Below, piece by piece: positions 8,714 through 16,841 of a stretch of 64,000 bases of DNA. The notes under the pieces were generated by a model that was not told the DNA's origin, made no database searches, and saw nothing but the letters and a program-made list of their open reading frames with translations. The stretch is taken from NCBI RefSeq assembly GCF_021531655.1, contig NZ_JADYUF010000007.1, positions 37,756-101,755 on the forward strand, read 5' to 3'. Source of the stretch: Leyella stercorea (lineage in GTDB: Bacteria; Bacteroidota; Bacteroidia; Bacteroidales; Bacteroidaceae). Each line of letters begins with the position of its first letter. Within the stretch, counting starts at the first letter, position 1. A program made the translations under genes and the position numbers.

Positions 8714-11401
8714 TTACTTTTCCCTCATTGTTATTGTTGCAGTGTTGCCCTTGAGATTCTGATTAATCTTTATTGTATAGAATTTCTTTCTTAACACCTT
8801 ACTATTATATAAATATAACCAATTGCAAACATCATTTTTCAAAGTGGATTCCATCATTATTTTTGGTCTTGAATACTCTTTGTAAACTGAGTTAATGAAA
8901 TGTTCTTCAGGTTTTGCAGTGTCAGCGGTCACACCATTATACAGTGTTGTCAACGGTAAGTTTGTATTGTTGTTGATGATGCTGTTTAAGTTTACCGTGT
9001 TTTTTATCCCTTTACTTAAACATTCCTCACTTGACAACTGTGTAATGAATTTAAATTCAATATCATCTTTCTTGTTAATGAACTGTTCATTTTCAGTTGA
9101 AAGGTAAATTAAATCATTGTCCGCATTTAATTGGTCATTGCCTCCATTGTCCGTGTATATCTTACATTCAAAATCCTTGATGATGATATTCTCAAGATGG
9201 GATAATATAAACTTAGTGTTTGGATAGTACTTTGTAAGTATCCAAAATAATGGGTGTCTCTTTGTAATACCATTCCAAGTAAGATTAATTGGTCCAAGAA
9301 TCCTAAATATCACTGCACCACTCAAGGCATCATCTTTCTTTATCGGGATTGCCGTTCCTTCTGTATCAATGTTCATTTTGAAGGTTACTGTATTTTGAAG
9401 GCTAAACTCATCACCGATGATATAATCACCGATTTTTGGGTTAACTCCTAAACTGAATGTTGTCAATTTATAACTTTGTCCATCCTCATCATTTACCGTT
9501 GGTTCATTGCCTATTGTTACCCATTCAAATGTGCTGTTACCGTATATGTCAATATCCTTTTCAATCAGTCTTTTATTACCGATGATTAACTCACATTCAA
9601 GAATTGGCAATTTCTTGTATTTGTCAGTACCGTCACCGTCCCACGCTGCCGTGTAATTGTACTGAAAAACGTGGTTTGCCTTGTCCTTTGTCCACGGATG
9701 CAATGATAATTCATTCTTCAGATACTGACTATCTCCATCACCATCCTCATATTGTTTATACCATTTTCTTGTGTAATATCTTCCGTCACTGTTATTGTCA
9801 GATGGTACGGTCTTACCAAAATAAATAGGGATTAAACCATTCATCTTATTAGATAACAAGTTATCATAACAGTTTTGAAATGTGTCCGTTTCTTTTTGAA
9901 TCGGCTGCAATAACATCTTACCACTAAACACTAAATAATTGGTTGTTGCATCATCCGTTGGGCTAAACATTCCACCTCCTTGATTGCCTACATACTCCAA
10001 CATTTTTGAATGTTTCTGAATGTCAGATGATGATGGTTTTACATTTGCTTCCGTATCTGTCTCATTGCCATTGATGCTGATGTACAGATAGTTTGACATA
10101 TCAAGTTTTGACTTTGGTGAATTGTCCTTTGTACCTCCGTAATTCTGCTCTATTGACCCCATACGGAATATACAGGGTGACAATGAATTGTTTTTTAAAT
10201 ACTTAGGTACCAGATATTGATTTTTCCAAGACACTCCCGATGGACAGGTAGTTGGCAATGTTTCCTGTATTGTTGAGCCATTGAACGTGTCTATTTTCCA
10301 ACTTGGATTGTCCACAACTTGCAAATACCAATCTATTTTTTTGGCTTGTTCATAGTCCGTTGAATTGCCCAACACCATATTTTTAAAGGCATTATAAGCC
10401 CTATCGCCTCCACCTTCTGAAATGTATTCAGTCATAAAAATGTTCTTTGACCTCCAAGGACTTACAAGACTATCAGATGAAAGCGGTGATTCAATTATGT
10501 CTTCTTGGTCTTTCAAATCACATTTCACTTGCACTTGTGTATACACGTCACTGACAGTTATGTTGGTATCACTGTCACTGTGCATATCACTTGTCAAATT
10601 GATTGTCTTGCTTGTTGTCCTATATGTTGAACCGTCTGAAAGGTTGAACCATCCTGTAATTTGTGACTTGATACCATCCCAATCAAATATATAAAAGTCA
10701 CCATTATACTGCAATATGTGCATATTGGTATATTGCAAAGCTTCATTTATAACGTCTTCATATGTCCATATATCATCAAAATCATCACCGTAAAAGTTCA
10801 ATTCACTGACTGACAAATCATCATATAACATTGCTTTTCTGCTTGCCGTTGTTCCCTTGATATCCATTACATAGATGTTTGGATTGACCATAACAGTCTG
10901 TAACGTTGCCAATTCCTTGAATGGTTCAAGTGCATCTGTTATGAGCTGTTTAAACGTTACAGTTGATGCTGAAGCCTTTTTATCATTATAGTTAGATAGT
11001 TTAGTGTTTGAATAGTTGTAATAACTCAAGGTTGCAAGACAATCCACGCAATTAATTGTAAACTCATCAAGTGGACTTGTATAAGGTTGGTTGAATGAGT
11101 TTGGTTCAACGTACCCCATAAACTGAACAATTGAATTTTTCTCTATCACTACCTTCACACTTCTTGCATTGTCAGCAAACAATTCACCTCCGATGTAATT
11201 GTTAGTTAATAGGTTGATTGATGCCGATTTTGTTATGATTGTGTTGAAGTTATCATCATTTTCTTGCTCGATGGTTACAGGGTCATCGGTGAAAAATAAA
11301 CCATCCTCACCGATTACCATTTCTTCTGACCTATCGCCATTCAGGATTTTAACCTCTATACGGTTATTATCTTTGTCTCGGAATTCTCCGTGTATATACA
11401 T
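8714..11401 (-). CDS. Phage tail / baseplate hub-type protein
   Basis: This 895-residue protein lies between the tape measure and the fibre, the place of the tail-tip hub (distal tail or tail-associated protein) in siphophages. It starts MYIHGEFRD and is predicted to be mostly beta structure with no signal peptide. I see no peptidase or lysozyme motif. It has its own promoter of the late phage type at 11425-11457, so with the downstream fibre gene it forms a separate tail-tip transcription unit. Function is assigned by position and length, not by a recognised domain. Confidence 0.62.
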   Translation of the reverse strand: MYIHGEFRDKDNNRIEVKILNGDRSEEMVIGEDGLFFTDDPVTIEQENDDNFNTIITKSASINLLTNNYIGGELFADNARSVKVVIEKNSIVQFMGYVEPNSFNQPYTSPLDEFTINCVDCLATLSYYNYSNTKLSNYNDKKASASTVTFKQLITDALEPFKELATLQTVMVNPNIYVMDIKGTTASRKAMLYDDLSVSELNFYGDDFDDIWTYEDVINEALQYTNMHILQYNGDFYIFDWDGIKSQITGWFNLSDGSTYRTTSKTINLTSDMHSDSDTNITVSDVYTQVQVKCDLKDQEDIIESPLSSDSLVSPWRSKNIFMTEYISEGGGDRAYNAFKNMVLGNSTDYEQAKKIDWYLQVVDNPSWKIDTFNGSTIQETLPTTCPSGVSWKNQYLVPKYLKNNSLSPCIFRMGSIEQNYGGTKDNSPKSKLDMSNYLYISINGNETDTEANVKPSSSDIQKHSKMLEYVGNQGGGMFSPTDDATTNYLVFSGKMLLQPIQKETDTFQNCYDNLLSNKMNGLIPIYFGKTVPSDNNSDGRYYTRKWYKQYEDGDGDSQYLKNELSLHPWTKDKANHVFQYNYTAAWDGDGTDKYKKLPILECELIIGNKRLIEKDIDIYGNSTFEWVTIGNEPTVNDEDGQSYKLTTFSLGVNPKIGDYIIGDEFSLQNTVTFKMNIDTEGTAIPIKKDDALSGAVIFRILGPINLTWNGITKRHPLFWILTKYYPNTKFILSHLENIIIKDFECKIYTDNGGNDQLNADNDLIYLSTENEQFINKKDDIEFKFITQLSSEECLSKGIKNTVNLNSIINNNTNLPLTTLYNGVTADTAKPEEHFINSVYKEYSRPKIMMESTLKNDVCNWLYLYNSKVLRKKFYTIKINQNLKGNTATITMREK

Positions 11402-11424
11402 TTCTCTTTTACCTTATTATATAT

Positions 11425-11457
11425 TATAAATATGTTGTCATTTGACATTAATATCAA
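11425..11457 (-). promoter_or_regulatory. Late phage promoter L3 (tail-tip operon)
   Basis: On the minus strand TTGATATT is followed by exactly 16 bases and ATATTTATA. The same arrangement occurs at 14724-14756 and 23368-23400. The T-rich left box overlaps the U-tract of the terminator at 11456-11490, so one operon ends where the next begins. Confidence 0.7.
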
Positions 11458-11490
11458 AAAAATCCAAGTGATTGTGTTGTCACTTGGATT
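11456..11490 (-). terminator. Intrinsic terminator after the tape measure gene
   Basis: The minus strand shows a perfect 10-bp stem, AATCCAAGTG with CACTTGGATT, a 10-base loop, and a run of seven T. It sits directly after the tape measure stop codon. Confidence 0.88.
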
Positions 11491-11497
11491 AATTAAT

Positions 11498-14056
11498 TTA
11501 TATTCTCTTGCCTTGCTTTGATTTGATTGATTTGTAGTTTGTTAGTGCTCCATACAGGTCTGAACCCTTGATTTTCCAATTCACTTGACTTACTGATGCT
11601 GATTGATTACCGATGTTTCCGCTTTCAATTGTTCTGAATAACTTTGCTTGTTGTGTTCTATTCAAGACCATTTCACCACCATTCAATCGGGCTAACACCT
11701 TATCACCGTGCAAATTACCACCTCCAACGATACCACCATCGGCAAATGCTCCAACGGCTGACATAATAGTTGCAAAGGTTGACACAACGGTTGCAATAAT
11801 ACTTGCAATTGCAGCAATATTTGATGGGAATGGAAGTGCTGAAGCGGATGCTGTACCGTTTGCCATTGCTTCACCTTGCTTTGCACCAATCAACTTTATA
11901 ATGTTTGGAATTATCTCGGCTGTTGCCTGTGCGGTTGTACCTATTACATTCATTGCGGCTGCCGTTGCGTCATCACCTGTTTGCTTGAAAATATTGCCCA
12001 AAGTTGAAAAACCATTACCGACTGATGAAGAAACATCGGCAAGACCTTGTAGACTTTCCTTCTGTTTGTCAAACTTGTCACTTTGTTCTTTCATTCCCTT
12101 TGCACTGTTACCCAAGTTTGATTGTTCCTTCTGTACTTTTCCAATTTGTTCATTAATGTCTTGATAGCTTGTTTCACCTGTCATTCCAAGTTCTTCATAA
12201 GCCTTTTTGAGGTCTTCCAACTGTTTAATTAGTTGGTCATTAAAGTCCATCTGATTCTTTATTCCGTCAATGGTCTTGGTGTTGTAATCATTCTGACCGA
12301 TTGCATTTTCATATGAGGATTGTGAAGGTGTTGTCTTTATGTCACCTTGTTTTTCTTGCAGTTTCTTCAGATTCTCCTTGTATTTTTCCGCTGCCTTTTC
12401 TGCGTCCGATGGTTTTGGTGCTTCAAATCCAAGACGTATTTTTTCCTTCTCTATCTTTTCCTTGAGGTTGGTAATACTGTCTATTGTCTGTTGTTCCGCT
12501 GACTTTGGAATAAAACCGTTCTTCAAATCAGACTGTAATTTCTGAAGCTGTTTCTCCATATCACCGATTGAGCCTGCAACAGGTTGTGGGGTGGTGTTAT
12601 TATTGCCATTTCCTGTAGTTGTGTTATGACCTGTCTTACCGCCTCTATAACTACCTGCTGTTGAAGGTGTCCAAGGTTCACTATTCTTACCAATGTTGTT
12701 GGCAAGTCTGTTTATTTCTCTGTTATTTGCATCTATCTGTCTATCAAGTGACTGTATTTGTGTGTTTGTTGACGTGTCTGTACCGCTGTATAATTTTGCG
12801 CCTTGATGACTGAATCGCCATTTTCCATCACTTCCAACGCTTCCATATCTTGATGAACGGAATGTTTCATCTTTTATTTCATCACCACCCTTTGCGTGCC
12901 TTCCATTTGCTGCTGCATCCGCTTTTATTTGTGTCTGAACCTGACTGCGCTTATCAATCAACTCCATTTGTTTTCTGAAGAGTTCCGTCATTTTTGCCAT
13001 TTGAGCTGCCGCCCTTGCCCTTCTGATGAATGAATTTACTACTGCATTTGTGTTACCATTAAAGACTTTTTCCGCATCCGCAACACTATTGACTTCAATA
13101 CCAAGTGAATGAAGTTGAGATTTATTTTCCTTAATCCACGCCGTTTTTTGATGCTCATTAACAAGACTATTCCATTCATTTTTCAATTTTGTGTATGTTG
13201 TCATTAATTGGCTATAGGTGTTAGTCATTGTCTGATTGTAGTTTTTCTGTGCGTCTTCCACCTCCTTTGTTGCGTCCGCTTTTTCCTCATCTGCATCCGT
13301 TGCCTTGTCTGAACAAATTGCATACGCTGTTAATGCCGTTGCACCAACTAAAACAAGACCCGTCCAATCTCCTAACAATGCTTTACTAACTGCTTTTACA
13401 ACATTCCACGCCTTTGCTGCTGCTGTATTGGCAACCGTTGACACCGTATTTGCACCATTTGCAGCGGTATTGGCAACTGTTGCAACTGTATTTGATTGTG
13501 TCATTGCAGTTGTTGCAGCGAGTTTTATTTGTTTGATACGGTGCATTATTATACTATCCTTATTCAGTGAAGTTGCAATTGCCTGTACACCGTTGACCAT
13601 TGCGATTGCTGATTGAACTTTCAACATTGTCTGTTCAACTTTCTCATTTTCAACACCAAACATTCCCAATACACCTGTTGCAGTACTTACCGCACCTGTG
13701 ATTAGTCCAAAACCTTCTGACATTGCAGCAAGTTTGAAATTATCATCCGCAAACCGTGAAATTGCATCATTTGCGTCTGCCATTGCGTCCTTCACTTCAC
13801 CTGCATACATTGCCATTTCCTCAAAGACTTCCGTATGTGACAATCCGTCCAAATTCATTTGGCTCATTAACGCTTTTAAATCTCTTAATTGCCTTTTTAG
13901 CGGTGCTGATGAATTTTGTATCTTGTTGAATTTATCTCTTATAATATCAAGATGGGTTGTTTCTCTCCCCACGTCTGTAAGTGACTTTTTTACATTGTTT
14001 ATTGTTTCACTTAAATTATCTTGACCTGTGAGTTTTACTACATAATCCGCTGCCAT
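11498..14056 (-). CDS. Tail tape measure protein
   Basis: The 852-residue protein sets tail length and is ejected with the DNA. It begins with a helical segment (MAADYVVKLTGQDNLSETINNVKKSL) typical of phage tape measures, followed by Ala/Thr-rich amphipathic and hydrophobic helices at about residues 110-250, a Gly/Asn/Pro-rich linker near 480, long charged coiled coils, and a second hydrophobic patch at about 740-790. Its start overlaps the stop of the frameshifted chaperone by one base. At the usual ~0.15 nm per residue it would give a tail near 130 nm. Confidence 0.88.
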   Translation of the reverse strand: MAADYVVKLTGQDNLSETINNVKKSLTDVGRETTHLDIIRDKFNKIQNSSAPLKRQLRDLKALMSQMNLDGLSHTEVFEEMAMYAGEVKDAMADANDAISRFADDNFKLAAMSEGFGLITGAVSTATGVLGMFGVENEKVEQTMLKVQSAIAMVNGVQAIATSLNKDSIIMHRIKQIKLAATTAMTQSNTVATVANTAANGANTVSTVANTAAAKAWNVVKAVSKALLGDWTGLVLVGATALTAYAICSDKATDADEEKADATKEVEDAQKNYNQTMTNTYSQLMTTYTKLKNEWNSLVNEHQKTAWIKENKSQLHSLGIEVNSVADAEKVFNGNTNAVVNSFIRRARAAAQMAKMTELFRKQMELIDKRSQVQTQIKADAAANGRHAKGGDEIKDETFRSSRYGSVGSDGKWRFSHQGAKLYSGTDTSTNTQIQSLDRQIDANNREINRLANNIGKNSEPWTPSTAGSYRGGKTGHNTTTGNGNNNTTPQPVAGSIGDMEKQLQKLQSDLKNGFIPKSAEQQTIDSITNLKEKIEKEKIRLGFEAPKPSDAEKAAEKYKENLKKLQEKQGDIKTTPSQSSYENAIGQNDYNTKTIDGIKNQMDFNDQLIKQLEDLKKAYEELGMTGETSYQDINEQIGKVQKEQSNLGNSAKGMKEQSDKFDKQKESLQGLADVSSSVGNGFSTLGNIFKQTGDDATAAAMNVIGTTAQATAEIIPNIIKLIGAKQGEAMANGTASASALPFPSNIAAIASIIATVVSTFATIMSAVGAFADGGIVGGGNLHGDKVLARLNGGEMVLNRTQQAKLFRTIESGNIGNQSASVSQVNWKIKGSDLYGALTNYKSIKSKQGKRI

Positions 14057-14367
14057 TACTTGCTTTCTTTTTTCTCATTATATAAATAGTTTTCCGCCAT
14101 TGCCTTGAGTCTTTTAACATCATCATCCGTTATTCTTGTGTTTTCCTCTTCTTCTTTTTCCCAAGGGAATGTAATGATATCAGTAACTTTGAGGTGCTTG
14201 TTACTGTTCACTTGCGCTGTCATATATGTGATTAAACGTGTCTGTTCCCATTGCTCTTTGACCGCATAATAACGGTATTTCAGCAATGAATTAACCTCAT
14301 ACCAATCCATTTCATCTAATATGTAAGATGGTGGCAAATGCAACTCAAGTACAAGTATTGCATACAA
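14056..14367 (-). CDS. Tail assembly chaperone T domain (made by -1 frameshift)
   Basis: This frame has no ATG and would need a TTG start at 14367. It is open upstream through AGT, GTA, AGT, TTA and AAG codons into the A9 run that ends the preceding gene. It is therefore best read as the C-terminal part of a gpG-T-type fusion made by -1 frameshifting, as in lambda and most siphophages. The fusion would continue from the first protein as K-L-S-V-S-E-L-Y-A. It contains the helical segment DEMDWYEVNSLLKYRYYAVKEQWEQTRL. Such chaperones coat the tape measure during tube assembly. Confidence 0.78.
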   Translation of the reverse strand: MYAILVLELHLPPSYILDEMDWYEVNSLLKYRYYAVKEQWEQTRLITYMTAQVNSNKHLKVTDIITFPWEKEEEENTRITDDDVKRLKAMAENYLYNEKKESK

Positions 14368-14378
14368 TTCACTTACAC

Positions 14379-14696
14379 TTAACTTTTTTTTTCACCGTCA
14401 TTTGTTGTGTCTGATGCTGATGAATTGTCAAAGACTTTCTTTTCCTCTTCTGCCTTATTCACTATCTCTGTCATTTGCCTGAATAATGTTGTATCATTGT
14501 CAAGTGCATCAAGATATGCGTCCCAGTCCAACACCTTATCTTTATTATTAGCCAACAACATACAATAGAAAAATATGTAATTGTCAAGTAATGTGCTGAT
14601 TTTAAATGGTTTACCTGTGATTTGTTCCCACATAAAAAGTGCTCTGATAGTGTATTTAATTACATATTCTTCACCATTGATTTTAATTGTATTCAT
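14379..14696 (-). CDS. Tail assembly chaperone (gpG-like)
   Basis: The 105-residue protein follows the tail tube gene and precedes the tape measure. It begins MNTIKINGEEYVIKYTIRALFMWEQITGKPF, the usual start of tail chaperones. I prefer ATG 14696 over ATG 14711 because AAGGAAAAGGAA immediately precedes it. The chain ends in an acidic/lysine tail, DTTNDGEKKS, at the slippery run. It is made as a short form and, by frameshift, as a longer fusion. A late promoter at 14724-14756 drives it. Confidence 0.78.
   Translation of the reverse strand: MNTIKINGEEYVIKYTIRALFMWEQITGKPFKISTLLDNYIFFYCMLLANNKDKVLDWDAYLDALDNDTTLFRQMTEIVNKAEEEKKVFDNSSASDTTNDGEKKS
14385..14391 (-). other. -1 ribosomal frameshift slippery site (A AAA AAA)
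   Basis: In the zero frame the codons GAA AAA AAA AGT TAA end the first chaperone gene. The heptamer A_AAA_AAA lies inside a nine-A run, and slipping back one base leads straight into the open frame 14056-14367. Position between tail tube and tape measure genes is the canonical one. Confidence 0.75.
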
Positions 14697-14723
14697 TTCC
14701 TTTTCCTTCATAAATTACTTATA

Positions 14724-14756
14724 TATAAATATTGTGACGGTAATGAAAAATATCAA
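14724..14756 (-). promoter_or_regulatory. Late phage promoter L2 (tail chaperone - tape measure operon)
   Basis: Minus strand: TTGATATT, 16 bases, ATATTTATA. It shares an extended match with L1 at 23368-23400 (TTGATATTTTTCATT, and ATATTTATATATAAG). It lies six bases after the U-tract of the tail tube terminator. Confidence 0.75.
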
Positions 14757-14762
14757 TTCACC

Positions 14763-14801
14763 TAAAAAGAAAATGAGCAAATAACATTGTTACTTGCTCA
14801 T
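14763..14801 (-). terminator. Intrinsic terminator after the tail tube gene
   Basis: Minus-strand stem ATGAGCAA/TTGCTCAT with inner TAAC/GTTA, followed by TTTTCTTTTTA. It separates the head-tail-tube operon from the chaperone operon. Confidence 0.8.
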
Positions 14802-14854
14802 CGGGATAATATATTATGATAATGCCTCATCTGAGGCGTTGACGGACTGTTTTG

Positions 14855-15301
14855 TTATGCTGTCTTTTTTTTTAACTCGCCTACGCCTGTAAACTGTACG
14901 CTGTAGGTTGCATACTCGCCATTTGGGGCATTAATTGACAATGATGTAATAACCACCTTGCCAGTATATGTACCTGTTGTTGCTGCTGTCCATCCTTCAG
15001 ATGGTACGTCTGTTGCAGTCTCCGACTTCAAACCAAACACGGCAACAATTGGGGTTTTCTTTATCATATAGTCAAACAATGCGTCATAACTTGCACCGTT
15101 GCCATCTGCGCTGAAAAGGTTTTCTGATGATGCGGTCCAACTGAGCTTTGAAACTTCTGAACTTGCCCAATCACCACCGCCTTCATCTTTATTTGATGTG
15201 TCTGATGTCTCGGCTGAAATCTCCAAAGTGTGGGAGGTTGCATATGCTATTGACTTACCACCCAAAAACAACATAAGTTCTTGACCTTTTATTTTACTCA
15301 T
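14855..15301 (-). CDS. Major tail tube protein
   Basis: The 148-residue product starts MSKIKGQELMLFLGGKSIAYATSHTLEISAETSDTSNKD, a typical opening of TP901-1/HK97-type tail tube proteins that form the ring-stacked tube. It lies after the tail completion genes and before the chaperone. The gene ends in GAG TTA AAA AAA AAG, another nine-A run; a -1 slip there would bypass the stop and add sixteen residues ending at 14814 (see findings). A terminator follows at 14763-14801. Confidence 0.85.
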   Translation of the reverse strand: MSKIKGQELMLFLGGKSIAYATSHTLEISAETSDTSNKDEGGGDWASSEVSKLSWTASSENLFSADGNGASYDALFDYMIKKTPIVAVFGLKSETATDVPSEGWTAATTGTYTGKVVITSLSINAPNGEYATYSVQFTGVGELKKKTA

Positions 15302-15322
15302 TTCTATAACGTTATATAATTT

Positions 15323-15694
15323 TTATTTTAAATCTATCTGTAAATTGACTTTTTGTACAAAAGAATCTGAAATAAACTCCTCAGATATATTAGTGACCTT
15401 TATTTCTTCAATGGTGTCTGATTCATATTGTATTAACGTATCGGCAACGTCATTTGCAATACTTACTGACTGTTCATAGTTGTTACATATGATTGCTATT
15501 TCAATATATACCGATTCTGTCAATGTGTCTTTGTCAGATTGTGGACTGTAAGAACTGCGACGGTAAACAAGGAAAGGGAAGGTTGTCCCTGCGTTTGCAA
15601 TTAAAGGAAATACTTTTGTATCAACCGCATTTTTTACTGCTGATGATGAAAGTATAACGTTTCTTATTTCTGAACCTATCTTGAAATTTTTCAT
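15323..15694 (-). CDS. Tail completion / DUF3168-like protein
   Basis: This 123-residue protein lies between the HK97 gp10-like gene and the tail tube gene, where tail terminators or completion proteins (DUF3168 group) are found. The segment VFPLIANAGTTFPFLVYRRSSYSPQSDKDTLTESVYIEIAIICNNYEQSVSIANDVADTL, seen around residues 28-87, fits that family's beta-alpha pattern. Its ATG overlaps the preceding stop by four bases, showing tight coupling. Role: closing the tail tube at the head-proximal end (family inference). Confidence 0.7.
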   Translation of the reverse strand: MKNFKIGSEIRNVILSSSAVKNAVDTKVFPLIANAGTTFPFLVYRRSSYSPQSDKDTLTESVYIEIAIICNNYEQSVSIANDVADTLIQYESDTIEEIKVTNISEEFISDSFVQKVNLQIDLK

Positions 15695-16194
15695 TGTTTA
15701 ATTGCGTTTTTGATTGATTTATCAATTGATTGTATCATTGCTTCATTGATTGCGCTGTCACTGCTGTCTCTTGCTTCTCTGAAGAAATATGTTGCTGTTA
15801 TCTTACCTGTATAATGACCCTTGCCTTCCCTTTTGAGGTGTTTTCCATCTTCTTGATATCCTGTAATTTTGCGTGAATCTGTGTGACGCTCATCTGTTCC
15901 CTTTTCAAAGAATTTCATACGGAAGTCATTCATTATACTTACTGATGCTTCACAATATGCCTTGTCACCTTTCACGCTTACACCTTCATAAAACGGTTTG
16001 TTACCCTTCAAATAAGGTGAATTGTGTGACGCTCCGTCGACCTTTCTGATGAATGATTGTTGTGCTGACTGTTGCAGTACCTTTGCACCGCTCATCACTG
16101 CATCATATAACCATTTGTTTTTTTTGTCTTTGTCATTCAGCTTGGCCAACAAATCATCAACTTGTTGACTGTTGATTATTACTGTATCACTCAT
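15691..16194 (-). CDS. HK97 gp10-like neck/tail component
   Basis: The 167-residue protein has the hallmarks of HK97 gp10 family neck proteins: a helical N-terminus (QVDDLLAKLNDKDKKNKWLYDAVMSGAKVLQQSAQQSF), then a beta-rich core, and FEKGTDERHTD with a Lys/Arg-rich segment before a terminal helix. It joins the connector to the tail. It overlaps both neighbours by a few bases within the morphogenesis operon. Confidence 0.77.
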   Translation of the reverse strand: MSDTVIINSQQVDDLLAKLNDKDKKNKWLYDAVMSGAKVLQQSAQQSFIRKVDGASHNSPYLKGNKPFYEGVSVKGDKAYCEASVSIMNDFRMKFFEKGTDERHTDSRKITGYQEDGKHLKREGKGHYTGKITATYFFREARDSSDSAINEAMIQSIDKSIKNAIKQ

Positions 16195-16504
16195 TTAGTA
16201 ACTCGGCTGTTATCATTATATCATTGTACTCCCTACGCTGTTGGGTTGTTAGTATTCTGTACATCTTCCCTTGCCATTCTATTCTGTCAGCATTGCAAAC
16301 AGGTACATATGAACGTACATTGAAAGTCTTAGTGTAATCAAATACTATTTCATTGTTTTCCACTGTCCTTGTACCACTGTTGTGGTCTACCTTTGCCCTT
16401 GTTGTATATACTTCTTTGTACTCCTCATTTGCTTCACCAAACTCATTGTAATTAACCGTTGGATGAAAGATTTTAATTGGTTCATTTAAACGTCCTGCTA
16501 TCAT
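16187..16504 (-). CDS. Phage head closure protein (SPP1 gp16-like)
   Basis: The 105-residue product begins MIAGRLNEPIKIFHP and contains the alternating beta pattern and the ending RIEWQGKMYRILTTQQRREYNDIMITAELL, which is characteristic of Phage_H_T_join head closure proteins. These form the stopper ring below the connector. Its start overlaps the preceding stop by four bases and its end overlaps the next gene by eight. Confidence 0.85.
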   Translation of the reverse strand: MIAGRLNEPIKIFHPTVNYNEFGEANEEYKEVYTTRAKVDHNSGTRTVENNEIVFDYTKTFNVRSYVPVCNADRIEWQGKMYRILTTQQRREYNDIMITAELLNE

Positions 16505-16815
16505 TTTTCAACCTCCCGATTATAGTTCTTATAAAGTGCTATTATGTAATCATAAGAATGAGGTAAAACGGAATTACTCGCAAATGAAACAGATTCACGG
16601 CTCGCATACCAAGTACCGATTAACAGTAACATTGCTTGTGTCAGTGAGGAAGGTATATAACCCTCCTCATTTTCCAAGCTATTCAAAGGTCTGTCTAAAT
16701 GTACTTCAACAACGTTTTGTGCTGCTTGCGCCAATTCAACTAAATACTCATCATCACTGTGAAAATCTTCATCAATGTTGAGATGTTTTTTTATTTGATA
16801 TAGTTGAAGATACAT
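16501..16815 (-). CDS. Head-tail connector (HK97 gp6-like)
   Basis: This 104-residue, mostly helical protein starts MYLQLYQIKKHLNIDEDFHSDDEYLVELAQAAQNVVEVHLDRPL, the usual gp6 signature (helix, Asp-rich turn, helix ending in a short hydrophobic motif). The second half (LTQAMLLLIGTWYASRES) is also diagnostic. It forms the adaptor ring under the portal. It follows the capsid gene by 26 bases. Confidence 0.87.
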   Translation of the reverse strand: MYLQLYQIKKHLNIDEDFHSDDEYLVELAQAAQNVVEVHLDRPLNSLENEEGYIPSSLTQAMLLLIGTWYASRESVSFASNSVLPHSYDYIIALYKNYNREVEK

Positions 16816-16841
16816 CTTAACTTACTTTATATCATTATTAT

